DNA from: Polynucleobacter sp. Adler-ghost
Lineage (GTDB): Bacteria; Pseudomonadota; Gammaproteobacteria; Burkholderiales; Burkholderiaceae
Direction of reading: 5' to 3'
DNA length: 64,000 bases
Assembly: GCF_018688495.1 (NCBI RefSeq)
Contig: NZ_CP061320.1
Location: forward strand, 1,522,586-1,586,585
The notes beneath the pieces are model-generated. The model did not search any database. It saw only the letters and a program-made list of their open reading frames with translations, and was not told where the DNA came from. The stretch's first letter is position 1. Every line of letters begins with the position of its first letter. Positions 46,508 through 56,110 of this stretch are shown one piece after another. The translations under genes were made by a program, and so were the position numbers.

Positions 46508-48208
46508 ATGAAATTTTCATCAAAATTACTTTCTGCTCTACTGATGGCCCAATGTGCTTTTGTTTTTGCGAAAGGCGATGCAGATGCTATTTTTTATGGT
46601 GGCGACATAGTCACCATGAATAAATCCCAACCTACTGCTGAGGCTGTAGCAATTCAGAATGGGAAAATTATTCAGGTTGGCCCTCTGTCTAAGCTCAAGA
46701 CTTTACAAGGGCAAGGTACGAAGCTAATTAACTTGAATGGTCAGACTTTAATGCCTGGTTTAGTTGAGCCACATGTACATATTATGGGAACGGCATTTTC
46801 AGAGGAGATCTTTCTCAATCTCTCCAACTTCACGATGCCCCATGACACATTAGATAGTTTGGTGGCGAAGCTAACTGCATACAGTAAAAACTTTAAAGAT
46901 GGTGAATGGATTAATGCCTTTGGTGTTGACCCATCTAGAACAGAACCATTTATGTCTGAATTAACTGCAGACATATTAGACAAGGTATCCACCACCAAGC
47001 CCATCTTTGTTATGAATCAAAGTATGCATATTGCATACGTGAATCATAAGGCACTAGAAATGGCAGGGTTAACTGATTCCAGCCCAGATCCCAAAGGTGG
47101 TAAGTTACTTAAAGATAGCAAGGGGCGCTTAACTGGTGTAGTTTATGAAGCGCCAGCTTTTTATCTGTTCCTGGATAAGATGCCGCCGCCCACTCAAGAG
47201 GTGGTAGAACAAGCTGTTGCTAAAGTTGGCCAACGACTAGTCAGCAAGGGCGTTACTACTTCAGCAGAAATCACTGTTGGCGGGTACCTTGGTGTTGATA
47301 AAGAATATGCCCTGTTTAATGCAATGACCCATAGTGGCAAGCTGCCAGTTCGGGTGAGGGGTTATATGTATTCAAATGCATACCCAACTACGAATAAGAG
47401 CTATAAACCAGGGCAAGGTGATGACACCTTTAAATTAATTGGCGTCAAAATTGTGGCTGATGGCTCCAATCAAGGCTTGACTGGTGCGATGAGTAAGCCA
47501 TACGACTACCCAGCCGGCACAAGTAATACCGGCACCCTCAACTTCACTGAGCAAGAACTTTATGATCTTGCAAAACCCAGATTTGATGAGGGCTGGCAAC
47601 TTTCTGTTCACTCAAATGGTGATAAGTCGATTGAGCAGACTTTGAATGTTTTTGCGAAGTTGGTCACAAAACCAGCTGATACTAAATCCAGATTAAGAAT
47701 TGAGCACTTCACTGTTCCAACTGAAGCACAGATTGATAGAGCAGCAAAGCTTGGGGTTGTTCCCGGTTTTACCATTGGGCACACCGACTATTGGGGTGAG
47801 GCATTTCATAACCATCTCCTAGGAGCCGAAAGGGCAGATCGAATTGATCCCAGTGCCAGCTTGATTAAAAGAGGTATGCGTTTTGCATACCATAGCGACT
47901 CCCCCGTCTCACCGATTCATCCACTCAAGTACGCCTCCGAAGGTGCTGCTCGCTTATGGCAAGTCTCACCCCAAAAGGTGCTCAATCCAAGCCAGAAGAT
48001 TTCCATCAATCATGCTCTAAAAGCCGTCACGATTGATGCCGCTTATCAGTTGAAGATGGATGACAAGATTGGATCGATTCAAGAGGGAAAATATGCGGAC
48101 TTCGCCATCGTTAATCAGAATCCGATGAAAACAGATGCCTACAAAATTCGAGATATTGAAGTGAATGAAACCTGGGTTAATGGAAAACAGGTATTTAAGA
48201 GACAGTAA
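46508..48208 (+). CDS. Exported amidohydrolase, YtcJ-like
   Basis: This 566-residue amidohydrolase-family protein starts with a signal peptide (about 1-21, ending VFAKG), so it should be periplasmic. The metal-binding HxH is His89/His91 (LVEPHVHIMGT); other signature segments are HSNGDKS, RIEHFTVPTEAQ and FAYHSDSPVSP, with DFAIVNQNPM at the end. YtcJ-type enzymes have varied or unknown substrates and I cannot name one here. AAGGAAG precedes the ATG. It is a single gene followed by a strong bidirectional terminator. Confidence 0.85.
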   Translation: MKFSSKLLSALLMAQCAFVFAKGDADAIFYGGDIVTMNKSQPTAEAVAIQNGKIIQVGPLSKLKTLQGQGTKLINLNGQTLMPGLVEPHVHIMGTAFSEEIFLNLSNFTMPHDTLDSLVAKLTAYSKNFKDGEWINAFGVDPSRTEPFMSELTADILDKVSTTKPIFVMNQSMHIAYVNHKALEMAGLTDSSPDPKGGKLLKDSKGRLTGVVYEAPAFYLFLDKMPPPTQEVVEQAVAKVGQRLVSKGVTTSAEITVGGYLGVDKEYALFNAMTHSGKLPVRVRGYMYSNAYPTTNKSYKPGQGDDTFKLIGVKIVADGSNQGLTGAMSKPYDYPAGTSNTGTLNFTEQELYDLAKPRFDEGWQLSVHSNGDKSIEQTLNVFAKLVTKPADTKSRLRIEHFTVPTEAQIDRAAKLGVVPGFTIGHTDYWGEAFHNHLLGAERADRIDPSASLIKRGMRFAYHSDSPVSPIHPLKYASEGAARLWQVSPQKVLNPSQKISINHALKAVTIDAAYQLKMDDKIGSIQEGKYADFAIVNQNPMKTDAYKIRDIEVNETWVNGKQVFKRQ

Positions 48209-48230
48209 ATATTTTTATATCACCTCAAAT

Positions 48231-48260
48231 AAAGAAAGCCACCCAAGGGTGGCTTTCTTT
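48231..48260. terminator. Bidirectional terminator between amidohydrolase and TRAP binding protein
   Basis: AAAGAAAGCCACC (48231-48243) is complementary to GGTGGCTTTCTTT (48248-48260), with a 4-nt loop. The symmetric A and T tracts suit termination from both sides, ending the plus-strand amidohydrolase and the minus-strand TRAP binding protein. Confidence 0.85.
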
Positions 48261-48296
48261 ATCTGCAGAGGGAATGCTATTCCCAGAGTCTCGGTT

Positions 48297-49379
48297 TTAA
48301 AGCTTCTTAGCAAAACTATATTGTGAGAACGCTTGCTCGGCAACATTGAACCATTGAGCTTCCATGTTTCTGAACACCCGATAGTCTTCAAAGATTTTCT
48401 TGAATTGGGGGTTCTTGGCAGACTCTTCGGCATATGTTTCTTGGCTTGCCTTAAAGCAGGCATCCATTACAGAGTTATTAAACTTACGCAATACCGCACC
48501 ACCTTGGACTAAGCGTTGTAGCGCTGGTGGATTTAAGGCATCGTACTTGGCACACATATCAACATGCGCTTCAAAGCATGCCGCTTCCCATGCAGCTTGG
48601 TATGAAGGTGGCAGTGCATCCCACTGCTTCTTATTCACCAAGAATGAGAGTCCAGCCGCACCCTCCCAAAAAGCAGGGTAGTAATAATTTTTTGCTACCT
48701 TGGCTAAACCCAACTTCTCATCATCATAGGGCCCAACAAATTCAGCGGCATCAATCGTACCTTTTTCTAGTGCTGAGTAAATTTCACCAGCAGCTAACTG
48801 TTGGGGCACTACACCTAACTTTGCAAGCACTTGCCCTGCAAAACCAGCGATACGGAATTTGAGTCCCTTGAGATCTTCTGGAGATTTAATTTCTTTACGA
48901 AACCAACCACCCATTTGAGTACCAGTTTGTCCGCCTAAGAAATTAACAATGTTGTAGCTGGCATAGAGCTCACGCATCAGCTTCATCCCATTGCCGTGCA
49001 ACATCCAGGCAGTTTGCTGGCGAGCCGTCATGCCAAAAGGTGCTGCCGTATCAAAAATAAATGCACTGTTCTTACCTAGGTAGTAATAGCTTGCGGTATG
49101 GCCGCACTCTACTGTGCCGTTTTGTACCGCATCTAATACCTGTAACGCTGGAACTACTTCACCAGCGGCAAATACTTTGACATTGAACTTACCATCAGTG
49201 GCTTTGCGTAAGGCGCTAGCAAAAACTTCTGGAGTACCAAATAAAGTATCTAAAGATTTAGGAAAGCTAGAGACCAAACGCCAATTCAGCGTGGGTAGAC
49301 TCTGAGCAATCGATGGAGCGGCTAATGCTGCTGCACCTGCACCGATAGTGGCTTTCTTTAAAAAGGAACGTCTTTGCAT
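48297..49379 (-). CDS. TRAP transporter substrate-binding protein, DctP family
   Basis: This 360-residue periplasmic binding protein starts MQRRSFLKKATIGAGAAALA, a clear twin-arginine signal peptide, so it folds before export. The mature part has the DctP pattern LNWRLVSSFPKSLDTLFG, VFAAGEVVPALQVLDAV, the ligand-carboxylate Arg region GLKFRIAGFAGQVLAKLG and FVGPYDDEKLG. DctP families of this type bind 2-oxo acids or similar carboxylates. No DctQ or DctM gene is beside it, so it depends on permeases encoded elsewhere. GGAGGAG sits at the correct distance from ATG 49379; an in-frame start at 49394 is worse. Confidence 0.9.
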   Translation of the reverse strand: MQRRSFLKKATIGAGAAALAAPSIAQSLPTLNWRLVSSFPKSLDTLFGTPEVFASALRKATDGKFNVKVFAAGEVVPALQVLDAVQNGTVECGHTASYYYLGKNSAFIFDTAAPFGMTARQQTAWMLHGNGMKLMRELYASYNIVNFLGGQTGTQMGGWFRKEIKSPEDLKGLKFRIAGFAGQVLAKLGVVPQQLAAGEIYSALEKGTIDAAEFVGPYDDEKLGLAKVAKNYYYPAFWEGAAGLSFLVNKKQWDALPPSYQAAWEAACFEAHVDMCAKYDALNPPALQRLVQGGAVLRKFNNSVMDACFKASQETYAEESAKNPQFKKIFEDYRVFRNMEAQWFNVAEQAFSQYSFAKKL

Positions 49380-49442
49380 CGTCTTCTCCTCCAAAATAGT
49401 TTTTCTTATTTATGTTCTCTGTATTTTTATGATGTTGTTGTT

Positions 49443-50789
49443 TTATTTTCCACCAACAGTCATTGACCCAATCAGAATGGAACCTGTTTCCTTGGTACCC
49501 CGAATCAGTGTGTCGCTACCAATCATCTGAATATCCATCAACATATCTCGTAGGTTACTGGCAATCGTAATACCCTCAACCGGATATTGAATCTCTCCGT
49601 TCTCTACCCAGTAACCAAAGGCACCGCGAGAGTAATCCCCAGTGACGTAGTTCACACCCTGCCCCATGAGTTCTGTAACCAGTAAACCCGTGCCCATCTC
49701 TTGAAGGAGTGCAGGTAATCCACCCTTCGGCGTCTTACGACTTTGTAATGTCAGATGATGAGAGCCGCCCGCATTACCAGTCGTCTTCATTCCGAGTTTT
49801 CTGGCGGAATAAGTAGATAAGAAGTAACCTTGCAAAATTCCTTTTTCAACCACAGTTCTCGCCGATGTCTTCACACCTTCTTCGTCAAAAGGTACACTTC
49901 CCGTCATTGCCTTGAGGTGAGGGTTTTCAAAAAGGCTGACATGCTTTGGTAATACTTGTTTACCTAAACTATCCAATAGAAAACTAGAGCGGCGGTATAG
50001 AGCACCGCCAGACACCGCTTGTACTAATCCGCCCAATAGGCCAGCAGCTAAGGGGGCTTCGAAAATGACTGGGCAACGGCGAGTTGTGAGCGATCTTGCC
50101 TTAAGGCGTGAAAGTGCACGCTCTGCAGCGTATTTACCAATGGCAGCTGGATTAGCCAACTCTCCAGGAATCCGTGAACTGGAATACCAATCATCTCTTT
50201 GCATAAGCGACTTTTTGCCACCCTCATTTGCAATGGGTGCGCAAGAAATATAGTGGCGTGAGAATGGGTAGCCACCCATAAATCCGTGACTAGTTCCCAT
50301 CATAAAATGCGCATGATGTGCCGATACCGAAGCGCCATCACTATTTTGAATTTGCTTGCTGACAGCAAAGGCAGCGCCTTCAGCAGCGCGCGCAATCTCG
50401 ATTGCTGTTGCCGAGTCCAAATCCCACGGATGAAATAACTCGAGATCTAGCGGATGTTTTTCGAGCAGTTCTTTTTCAGCAGGGCCAGCACATAAGTCTT
50501 CCGCCGTATGCTGAGCAATATGGTACGCAGCCTCAACGGTTGCCTTTAAAGAATCCTTGGAAAAATCGCTAGTACTGGCATTACCTCGACGATGACCTAA
50601 ATATACCGTTACGCCCACCTGCTTATCCAAGCTTTGCTCAATTGTCTCGACCTCGCCCTTGCGAACAGTAACCGAGAGACCTTGGCCTTCAGAAACTTCA
50701 GCCACGGCATCTGAGGCGCCCCGTCTTTTGGCTTCTGTGAGCATGAAATCGATGATTTCTTGAAACTGGTTTGATGAGTGTGTAAACAT
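49443..50789 (-). CDS. pmbA: Metalloprotease PmbA (TldE)
   Basis: This 448-residue protein is the TldE/PmbA partner of the TldD metalloprotease, which together trim modified peptides and, in E. coli, help with microcin maturation and CcdA turnover. It shows VTVRKGEVETIEQSLDKQVGV-type N-terminal strands, PVIFEAPLAAGLLG, DEEGVKTSARTVVEKGILQGYFLSTYSARKLG and GYWVENGEIQYPVEGITIA. No HExxxH is visible, as expected for the TldE half. tldD is not in this window. It is divergent from mogA, with 26 bp between starts. Confidence 0.94.
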   Translation of the reverse strand: MFTHSSNQFQEIIDFMLTEAKRRGASDAVAEVSEGQGLSVTVRKGEVETIEQSLDKQVGVTVYLGHRRGNASTSDFSKDSLKATVEAAYHIAQHTAEDLCAGPAEKELLEKHPLDLELFHPWDLDSATAIEIARAAEGAAFAVSKQIQNSDGASVSAHHAHFMMGTSHGFMGGYPFSRHYISCAPIANEGGKKSLMQRDDWYSSSRIPGELANPAAIGKYAAERALSRLKARSLTTRRCPVIFEAPLAAGLLGGLVQAVSGGALYRRSSFLLDSLGKQVLPKHVSLFENPHLKAMTGSVPFDEEGVKTSARTVVEKGILQGYFLSTYSARKLGMKTTGNAGGSHHLTLQSRKTPKGGLPALLQEMGTGLLVTELMGQGVNYVTGDYSRGAFGYWVENGEIQYPVEGITIASNLRDMLMDIQMIGSDTLIRGTKETGSILIGSMTVGGK

Positions 50790-50815
50790 GCCTTAATAAT
50801 AGCTAGAATAGAAAC

Positions 50816-51439
50816 ATGAAGCATACCGAAGCTCGAAAAAGATCCTCTCCCAACGAAATCAAAATTGGCTTAATATCGATCTCCGATAGAGCTAGTAAGG
50901 GCGTTTATACCGATGAGGGTATTCCTGCCCTGCAATTGTGGCTACAGACCGCCGTTAGCACACCCTGCGTCTTTCATGAGCGCCTGATCGCGGATGAGCG
51001 GGAGGTTATTACCGAAACGATCGTAGAGCTGACCGATGATCTCGGTTGCGATTTAGTCCTCACCACGGGTGGGACAGGCCCCTCCCGAAGAGATGTCACC
51101 CCTGAGGCCACAATTGATGCTGGAACCCGGGAAATGCCCGGATTTGGCGAGCAAATGCGCCAAATTAGCCTGCGCTTTGTACCAACGGCAATTTTGTCAC
51201 GCCAGACCGCAGTTTTACGAGAAATCGAGGGGCATACCGCCCTCATCATCAATTTGCCAGGTCAACCCAAATCCATCAGAGAAACCCTTGAAGGATTGAA
51301 AGATGCCGAGGGTAAATCTATCATTCCAGGCATCTTTGCTGCCGTACCCTATTGCATCGACCTGATTGGCGGCCCTTACATCGAGACCAATGAAGCCATC
51401 GTGAAAGCCTTTAGGCCTAAGAGCGCAATCAAGAAATAA
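50816..51439 (+). CDS. mogA: Molybdopterin adenylyltransferase MogA
   Basis: This 207-residue enzyme adenylates molybdopterin so that MoeA can insert molybdate. The MoCF motif is TTGGTGPSRRDVTPEAT, with ISISDRASKGVYTDEG at the start and LINLPGQPKSIRETL in the second half. It lies 8.5 kb downstream of moeA, away from the moaA-mobA-moeA cluster. A terminator follows. The first 14 residues before the conserved IKIGLISISDRAS are an extension, so a later start is possible. Confidence 0.95.
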   Translation: MKHTEARKRSSPNEIKIGLISISDRASKGVYTDEGIPALQLWLQTAVSTPCVFHERLIADEREVITETIVELTDDLGCDLVLTTGGTGPSRRDVTPEATIDAGTREMPGFGEQMRQISLRFVPTAILSRQTAVLREIEGHTALIINLPGQPKSIRETLEGLKDAEGKSIIPGIFAAVPYCIDLIGGPYIETNEAIVKAFRPKSAIKK

Positions 51440-51463
51440 GCTGCCAATCATTTTAAGGAAAGC

Positions 51464-51489
51464 AAAAGGGTCTGTTACTAGACCCTTTT
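51464..51489. terminator. Bidirectional terminator between mogA and orn
   Basis: AAAAGGGTCT (51464-51473) pairs with AGACCCTTTT (51480-51489) over a 6-nt loop, flanked by A and T tracts. It ends mogA (plus) and can end orn (minus). Confidence 0.8.
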
Positions 51490-51516
51490 TTCATCACTTA
51501 TTAATTGATTGCAGAA

Positions 51517-52104
51517 TTACTCTGGCAAAGGCACGATGAACTTTTCTCGGTAGTACTTGAGCTCTTCAATAGACTCCTCAATATCAGCCAAGGCGGTGTG
51601 TGCTTGCTTTTTGGTGAAACCCTTAACTAACTCAGGATGCCAACGCTTACACAGCTCCTTGAGTGTTGAAACATCAATATTTCGATAATGAAAGAACGCC
51701 TCTAGTTTTGGCATGTACTTCGCCATAAAGCGTCGATCCTGACCTATCGTATTGCCACACATTGGCGCAATACCGGGCTTAATATATTTTTTCAAAAAGG
51801 CAATGCATTCTGCTTCGGCGGTGGCTTCATCCGTGGTTGAGGCCTTGACCTTGTCAATGAGGCCAGAGCGGCCATGAGTACCCTTATTCCAGGCATCCAT
51901 CGCATCCAATAAAGCGTCCTCTTGGCGGATCACCCAAACAGGAGCCGTAGCGATGGTATTGAGGTGCGCATCAGTCACGATCACGGCGATTTCCAAAATA
52001 CGCTCTTTTTCAGGATCTAGGCCTGACATCTCCATATCTACCCAAATCAGGTGCTCATTGGCTGGCGGCGCCTTTGGTGCTGGAGTACTTGTTTTTTCAC
52101 TCAT
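51517..52104 (-). CDS. orn: Oligoribonuclease
   Basis: This 195-residue DEDDh 3'-5' exoribonuclease degrades two- to five-nucleotide RNAs, including pGpG from c-di-GMP turnover. The family motifs are visible: [20 protein letters not shown] (exo I), then [21 protein letters not shown] (exo II) and [18 protein letters not shown] (exo III). The chain carries an N-terminal extension of about 20 residues (Ser/Thr/Pro/Ala-rich) before the first motif. ATG 52104 is chosen; another in-frame ATG at 52116 exists, with no clear ribosome binding site for either. It is divergent from an M48 protease with about 15 bp between starts. Confidence 0.95.
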   Translation of the reverse strand: MSEKTSTPAPKAPPANEHLIWVDMEMSGLDPEKERILEIAVIVTDAHLNTIATAPVWVIRQEDALLDAMDAWNKGTHGRSGLIDKVKASTTDEATAEAECIAFLKKYIKPGIAPMCGNTIGQDRRFMAKYMPKLEAFFHYRNIDVSTLKELCKRWHPELVKGFTKKQAHTALADIEESIEELKYYREKFIVPLPE

Positions 52105-52119
52105 ATCTATAATCATCTC

Positions 52120-53370
52120 ATGACATTCACAATTGTTTTTCTAATCGCCTTCATCGCCAGCTTTGGTCTACGCCACTGGTTATCCCAACGCCAAATTCGG
52201 CACGTCGCTATCAACCGCGATGTGGTACCTGCTGAGTTTTCATCTCAGATTTCTTTGGCAGAACATCAAAAGGCTGCAGACTACACGATCGCCAAGTTGC
52301 GCCTAGGTATCTTAGAAAATGGCGTCAGTGCAATTATCCTCATCGGCTTCACGCTCTTGGGTGGTTTACAGATTTTAAATCTATCGCTTCTGCAGCTCTT
52401 GGGCGAGGGCATTGCTCAGCAGATGGCCCTACTGATATCCATTGTCTTGATCTCCGGAATTCTTGATTTGCCTTTCTCTTGGTACAAACAGTTTTACCTA
52501 GAAGAGCGCTTCGGTTTTAATCGCATGAATGCCAAACTCTTTTTTAGCGATATGTTTAAGGGCTTAGGTGTTGGTGGCGCAATTGGCGTTCCCCTCCTCT
52601 GGGTCATCCTTAGCCTGATGGCTCAAGCAGGTGACTTTTGGTGGCTGTGGGCTTGGGGCGTACTCACGGCATTTAGCCTATTAATGCAGTGGATATTTCC
52701 GACCTTTATTGCACCGATCTTTAATAAGTTTCAAGCGCTGGAAGAAGGGCCACTGAAGACCCAAATCGAAGCCTTGTTAAGCCGCTGTGATTTTGCCAGC
52801 CAAGGTTTATTTGTTATGGATGGTAGCAAGCGCAGTGCGCACGGTAATGCATTTTTTGCAGGCATGGGCAAAGCCAAGCGTATTGTCTTTTTTGATACCT
52901 TGATTGAGAAGCTCAATCCTGGCGAAGTAGAGGCGGTCCTAGCCCATGAACTGGGTCACTACAAATGCAACCATATCCGTAAGCGTTTACTAGTCTCCTT
53001 TGCCATGAGCTTTCTAACATTTGCTCTCTTGGGGTGGATTAGCACTCAGCCATGGTTCTACAGCGATCTGGGTGTAATGCCCAATCTAAATGGCTATAAC
53101 GGTGGTTTGGCTTTGGCACTCTTCATGCTCGTTGCACCAGTATTTAGCTTCTTCCTGACGCCGCTATCTAGCCTAGCATCACGCAAACACGAATATGAGG
53201 CAGACGGTTTTGCTGCAGACAAATCTTCTGCAAGCGATTTGATTTCTGCCTTAGTCAAGCTCTATCAAGACAATGCATCAACCCTAACGCCAGATCCGAT
53301 CTATACCGCTTTTTATAGCTCGCATCCACCTGCTCCATTGCGTATTGCCAATCTCAAGCGATTTAACTAA
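52120..53370 (+). CDS. M48 family metalloprotease, Ste24/CAAX-protease-like
   Basis: This 416-residue multi-pass membrane zinc protease has the HExxH motif at 276-280 ([13 protein letters not shown]) and the third ligand Glu in [12 protein letters not shown]. Several hydrophobic segments lie on both sides, matching the Ste24/CAAX prenyl protease 1 architecture. In bacteria these proteases take part in membrane-protein quality control; no prenylation substrate is implied. Translation begins at ATG 52120, shared with the very short gap to orn. An in-frame start at 52051 would overlap orn and lacks a leader. Confidence 0.9.
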   Translation: MTFTIVFLIAFIASFGLRHWLSQRQIRHVAINRDVVPAEFSSQISLAEHQKAADYTIAKLRLGILENGVSAIILIGFTLLGGLQILNLSLLQLLGEGIAQQMALLISIVLISGILDLPFSWYKQFYLEERFGFNRMNAKLFFSDMFKGLGVGGAIGVPLLWVILSLMAQAGDFWWLWAWGVLTAFSLLMQWIFPTFIAPIFNKFQALEEGPLKTQIEALLSRCDFASQGLFVMDGSKRSAHGNAFFAGMGKAKRIVFFDTLIEKLNPGEVEAVLAHELGHYKCNHIRKRLLVSFAMSFLTFALLGWISTQPWFYSDLGVMPNLNGYNGGLALALFMLVAPVFSFFLTPLSSLASRKHEYEADGFAADKSSASDLISALVKLYQDNASTLTPDPIYTAFYSSHPPAPLRIANLKRFN

Positions 53371-53392
53371 GCAATCTGGAATTGTTTAATTA

Positions 53393-54406
53393 ATGGAACA
53401 ATTTCATGCGCTACTGACTGCCTCCTATGGAAGGCATTATTTAGCGCAGCGCTTAGTTAAAGACGGGCATGGAAATGAATCCCCTGTCGGTGAATTGCTT
53501 CAAGTCAGTACCCCAGCAAAGCAGCACGTTGGCGCCGTAGGTGATCGCATGTTGTTGGAGATGACCTCAGTTGATCAAGCACGCATTATCCGCATTGAGC
53601 CTCGAGAAAATTTACTCTATCGATCCGACGCTTTTAAAAGTAAGCTCATTGCCTCCAATGTCGATCAAATTTTAGTCGTGCTAGCTACGCAACCAGCTTT
53701 CTCTCCCGATCTTTTGGGAAGAGCAGTTGTTGCCGCAGAGGCCAATCAAATTGGTTTGCATATCTTGCTAAATAAGTGCGACCTAAAAGATAAGTTAGAA
53801 CACGCACGCAAAATCGTTGCGCCTTATGCTCGTATGGGCTACCCCGTTACTGAGGTTTCCGCCAAATTTGATGAGGCCTCCATAGAGGCATTGCGCCCTG
53901 CCATTAGCGGCAAAGTTTCCGTATTCGTGGGTCAATCTGGTATGGGCAAATCCAGCCTCCTGAATGCCTGGGTTCCTAATGCAGCTGCTATTACTCAAGA
54001 GTATTCAGTTCGCCTTGATACCGGCAAACACACCACAACTGCTTGCCGATACTTTGAGCTCCCGGAAGCTTGGGGGCGTGATGCTAGCGGCAAATTAGGC
54101 GCTTTAATTGATTCGCCTGGCTTTCAGGAGTTTGGCTTGGCACACATGTCGGTTAGCGAGCTTGAGCATGCCTTTAGGGAGTTCCATGACCTGCTAGGCA
54201 AGTGTCGCTTTCATAACTGTGCGCATCAATCAGAGCCAGATTGCGCAATACGAGAAGCTGTCGACAAAAATGAAATAGCACCAGAAAGACTGGCGCTATT
54301 TAGGCAATTGCGTTCCGACTCAAAAACTGCTGATACGCAGATTCAGGGCATTAGCCAAGCCAAAGAGCGATGGTCAGCATTAGCAATAAAGCCATCCAAG
54401 CGATAA
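53393..54406 (+). CDS. rsgA: Small-subunit-dependent GTPase RsgA
   Basis: This 337-residue circularly permuted GTPase checks late 30S subunit maturation. An N-terminal OB fold (about 1-85) precedes the GTPase, where G4 NKCD comes first, then G1 GQSGMGKSSLLN and G3 DSPGFQ, the permuted order. A C-terminal zinc knuckle (KCRFHNCAHQSEPDC) follows. It lies 22 bp after the M48 protease gene, and its last 56 bp overlap the 3' end of the convergent CobD-like gene. Confidence 0.96.
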   Translation: MEQFHALLTASYGRHYLAQRLVKDGHGNESPVGELLQVSTPAKQHVGAVGDRMLLEMTSVDQARIIRIEPRENLLYRSDAFKSKLIASNVDQILVVLATQPAFSPDLLGRAVVAAEANQIGLHILLNKCDLKDKLEHARKIVAPYARMGYPVTEVSAKFDEASIEALRPAISGKVSVFVGQSGMGKSSLLNAWVPNAAAITQEYSVRLDTGKHTTTACRYFELPEAWGRDASGKLGALIDSPGFQEFGLAHMSVSELEHAFREFHDLLGKCRFHNCAHQSEPDCAIREAVDKNEIAPERLALFRQLRSDSKTADTQIQGISQAKERWSALAIKPSKR

Positions 54407-55310
54407 CTAAACGCCATACCAAGCCAACAGCGGAACGCATAGTGCGCTCATTTGGCTCTAGACCTACTTCGTAAAAAACAGGCTCACCAGCTTCGGCCAT
54501 ACGCAAAGCTTCGTCGCTATCAGGTTCGCTCATGGGTTCGCCCAAGCGAACACCCAAGGCACCGCTTCCAGATGCCAAGATCACTGCTGACAGAGAGTCA
54601 GACCATTTGCCAGTCAGGTGACGCCATGCATAGACAGCACCTTCGAAGTTCCCCACAATCGCAAAGCCCATTGCAGTGATGCGTGCAGGTACCCAATCTA
54701 ATACATAAAAGAAATGGCGCGCTGCCTCACTCAAATTAAAGTCGCCTTTTTCTGACCAGCGCTGAGCGGCAGTATCAGCTAAACGATACAACACTACGCC
54801 TGCAGGACCCATGGGCATCAAGAACCAGAACAAGACACCGAATACATGATGGTGCGAACCAATGATGGCGCGCTCTAGTGCAAGTGAAATCACTTCAGTC
54901 TCAGTGAGCTCAGAAGCATCTAATTCAGGGCCATACCACTGCGCCAGCGCTAAGCGAGCTGCTGGCAAATCATGATTTGCAATAGCCTCATGCACTAGCG
55001 TGAAGGAATGACTAAATTGGCGAAAGCCAAAGAATAAATAAGCAATTAATACGTTCCATAGGAATCCCAGAATAGGGAAAGTCACCATGAAGACAACATA
55101 CAGCAAGAAGACCAGGAATGTTGGCAGAATAAACGCCACCAAGCAGGCCATGCGGGCACCTACAGGACTTGCACCTTCTTCAGTCTTGCTACCGAATTCA
55201 CCGGCAACCCAATCAAGCCAGCGAGCACTGATGCGTGCGATCCAATGATTCGAGGTTACTGGGCGATATTGCTCAGCAATGAGTGCAAAGAGAATAGAAA
55301 AGAAAGTCAT
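54351..55310 (-). CDS. CobD/CbiB-AmpE-like integral membrane protein
   Basis: This 319-residue membrane protein resembles the CobD/CbiB family, whose classical members build the aminopropanol arm of cobalamin, and AmpE-type signalling proteins. It shows EQYRPVTSNHWIARI near the start, four or more hydrophobic segments (about 46-90 and 290-318, among others) and HVFGVLFWFLMPMGPAGVVLYRLAD. No other cobalamin genes are near, so a cobalamin role is doubtful. The start overlaps the Nudix gene stop by four bases, and the 3' end overlaps rsgA by 56 bp on the opposite strand. Confidence 0.75.
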   Translation of the reverse strand: MTFFSILFALIAEQYRPVTSNHWIARISARWLDWVAGEFGSKTEEGASPVGARMACLVAFILPTFLVFLLYVVFMVTFPILGFLWNVLIAYLFFGFRQFSHSFTLVHEAIANHDLPAARLALAQWYGPELDASELTETEVISLALERAIIGSHHHVFGVLFWFLMPMGPAGVVLYRLADTAAQRWSEKGDFNLSEAARHFFYVLDWVPARITAMGFAIVGNFEGAVYAWRHLTGKWSDSLSAVILASGSGALGVRLGEPMSEPDSDEALRMAEAGEPVFYEVGLEPNERTMRSAVGLVWRLVIAWMALLLMLTIALWLG

Positions 55311-56044
55311 ACTTTTAATAAATGATAAAGGTTACGCAACATTCCAGCAGTAGCACCCCAGATAAAACGATTCTCATAGGGCATTGAATAAAACCGACGA
55401 CTACCCTGATCACTCTCCCAGACCCGCACTTGATGATTTGCAGGATCCATCAAAAAATGTAAAGGCACTTCAAAAACATCCGCCACTTCAAATGCATCTA
55501 AAGCATATTCTGCCTGAGGTTTTACCAAGCCCACAACCGGCGTCACACTATAGCCCGAAACCGTTAAATATTGAGGTAAATGCCCAATGACCTCAACCCC
55601 CTGCGGATTCAAACCGATTTCCTCTTCACTTTCCCGTAAAGCGGTGTGATTAGGATCGAAATCACTCGGATCCATCCGCCCGCCTGGGAAGCTAATTTGA
55701 CCGGCATGGTCATGTAAATGATCTGTTCTTTGGGTAAGCAGCACAGAGAGACCATCCTTCTTCATAAGCAAGGGAATTAACACCGCTGCCCGGGTCACTT
55801 TTCCAGCGGCCTGACGCTTAGAGATAATATCTGCAGCGATAACATGTCGATTCTCATCGGTAATCTCCGGCTGCCAAACGGGGGGATTCTGAAAGCGATG
55901 CTTTAGGATGGATGGATCCAAATGATGTGCAAGTACTTTGGGCTGATCCGTACAAACCTCATGAATTGGAATCGCCTGCGCATCAAAATTCAATGGCGTA
56001 GTGATACTCAATTCTGACTCTTGGGATTTGAAATTCTTTGGCAT
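55307..56044 (-). CDS. CoA diphosphatase-like Nudix hydrolase
   Basis: This 245-residue Nudix hydrolase fits the NudL/YeaB type that cuts coenzyme A. The CoA-type signature LTQRTDHLHDHAGQISFPGG precedes the Nudix box (GGRMDPSDFDPNHTALRESEEEIGL-like region at about 119-143), where Asp stands in the first acidic position as is common in this branch. An N-terminal region of about 75 residues is less conserved. It overlaps the CobD-like gene by four bases. Substrate assignment is by family only. Confidence 0.82.
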   Translation of the reverse strand: MPKNFKSQESELSITTPLNFDAQAIPIHEVCTDQPKVLAHHLDPSILKHRFQNPPVWQPEITDENRHVIAADIISKRQAAGKVTRAAVLIPLLMKKDGLSVLLTQRTDHLHDHAGQISFPGGRMDPSDFDPNHTALRESEEEIGLNPQGVEVIGHLPQYLTVSGYSVTPVVGLVKPQAEYALDAFEVADVFEVPLHFLMDPANHQVRVWESDQGSRRFYSMPYENRFIWGATAGMLRNLYHLLKV

Positions 56045-56061
56045 CTGTTTTTATTTTAGGG

Positions 56062-56089
56062 CAATAAAAAAGGCAGCCTAGGCCGCCTT
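56062..56089 (-). terminator. rplS operon terminator
   Basis: On the minus strand AAGGCGGC (56082-56089) pairs with GCTGCCTT (56070-56077) through a 4-nt CTAG loop, with one G-U pair, followed by TTTTTATT. It ends the rpsP-rimM-trmD-rplS transcript 22 bp after the rplS stop. Confidence 0.85.
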
Positions 56090-56110
56090 CTTTTTGGATT
56101 AAAGCAAACC

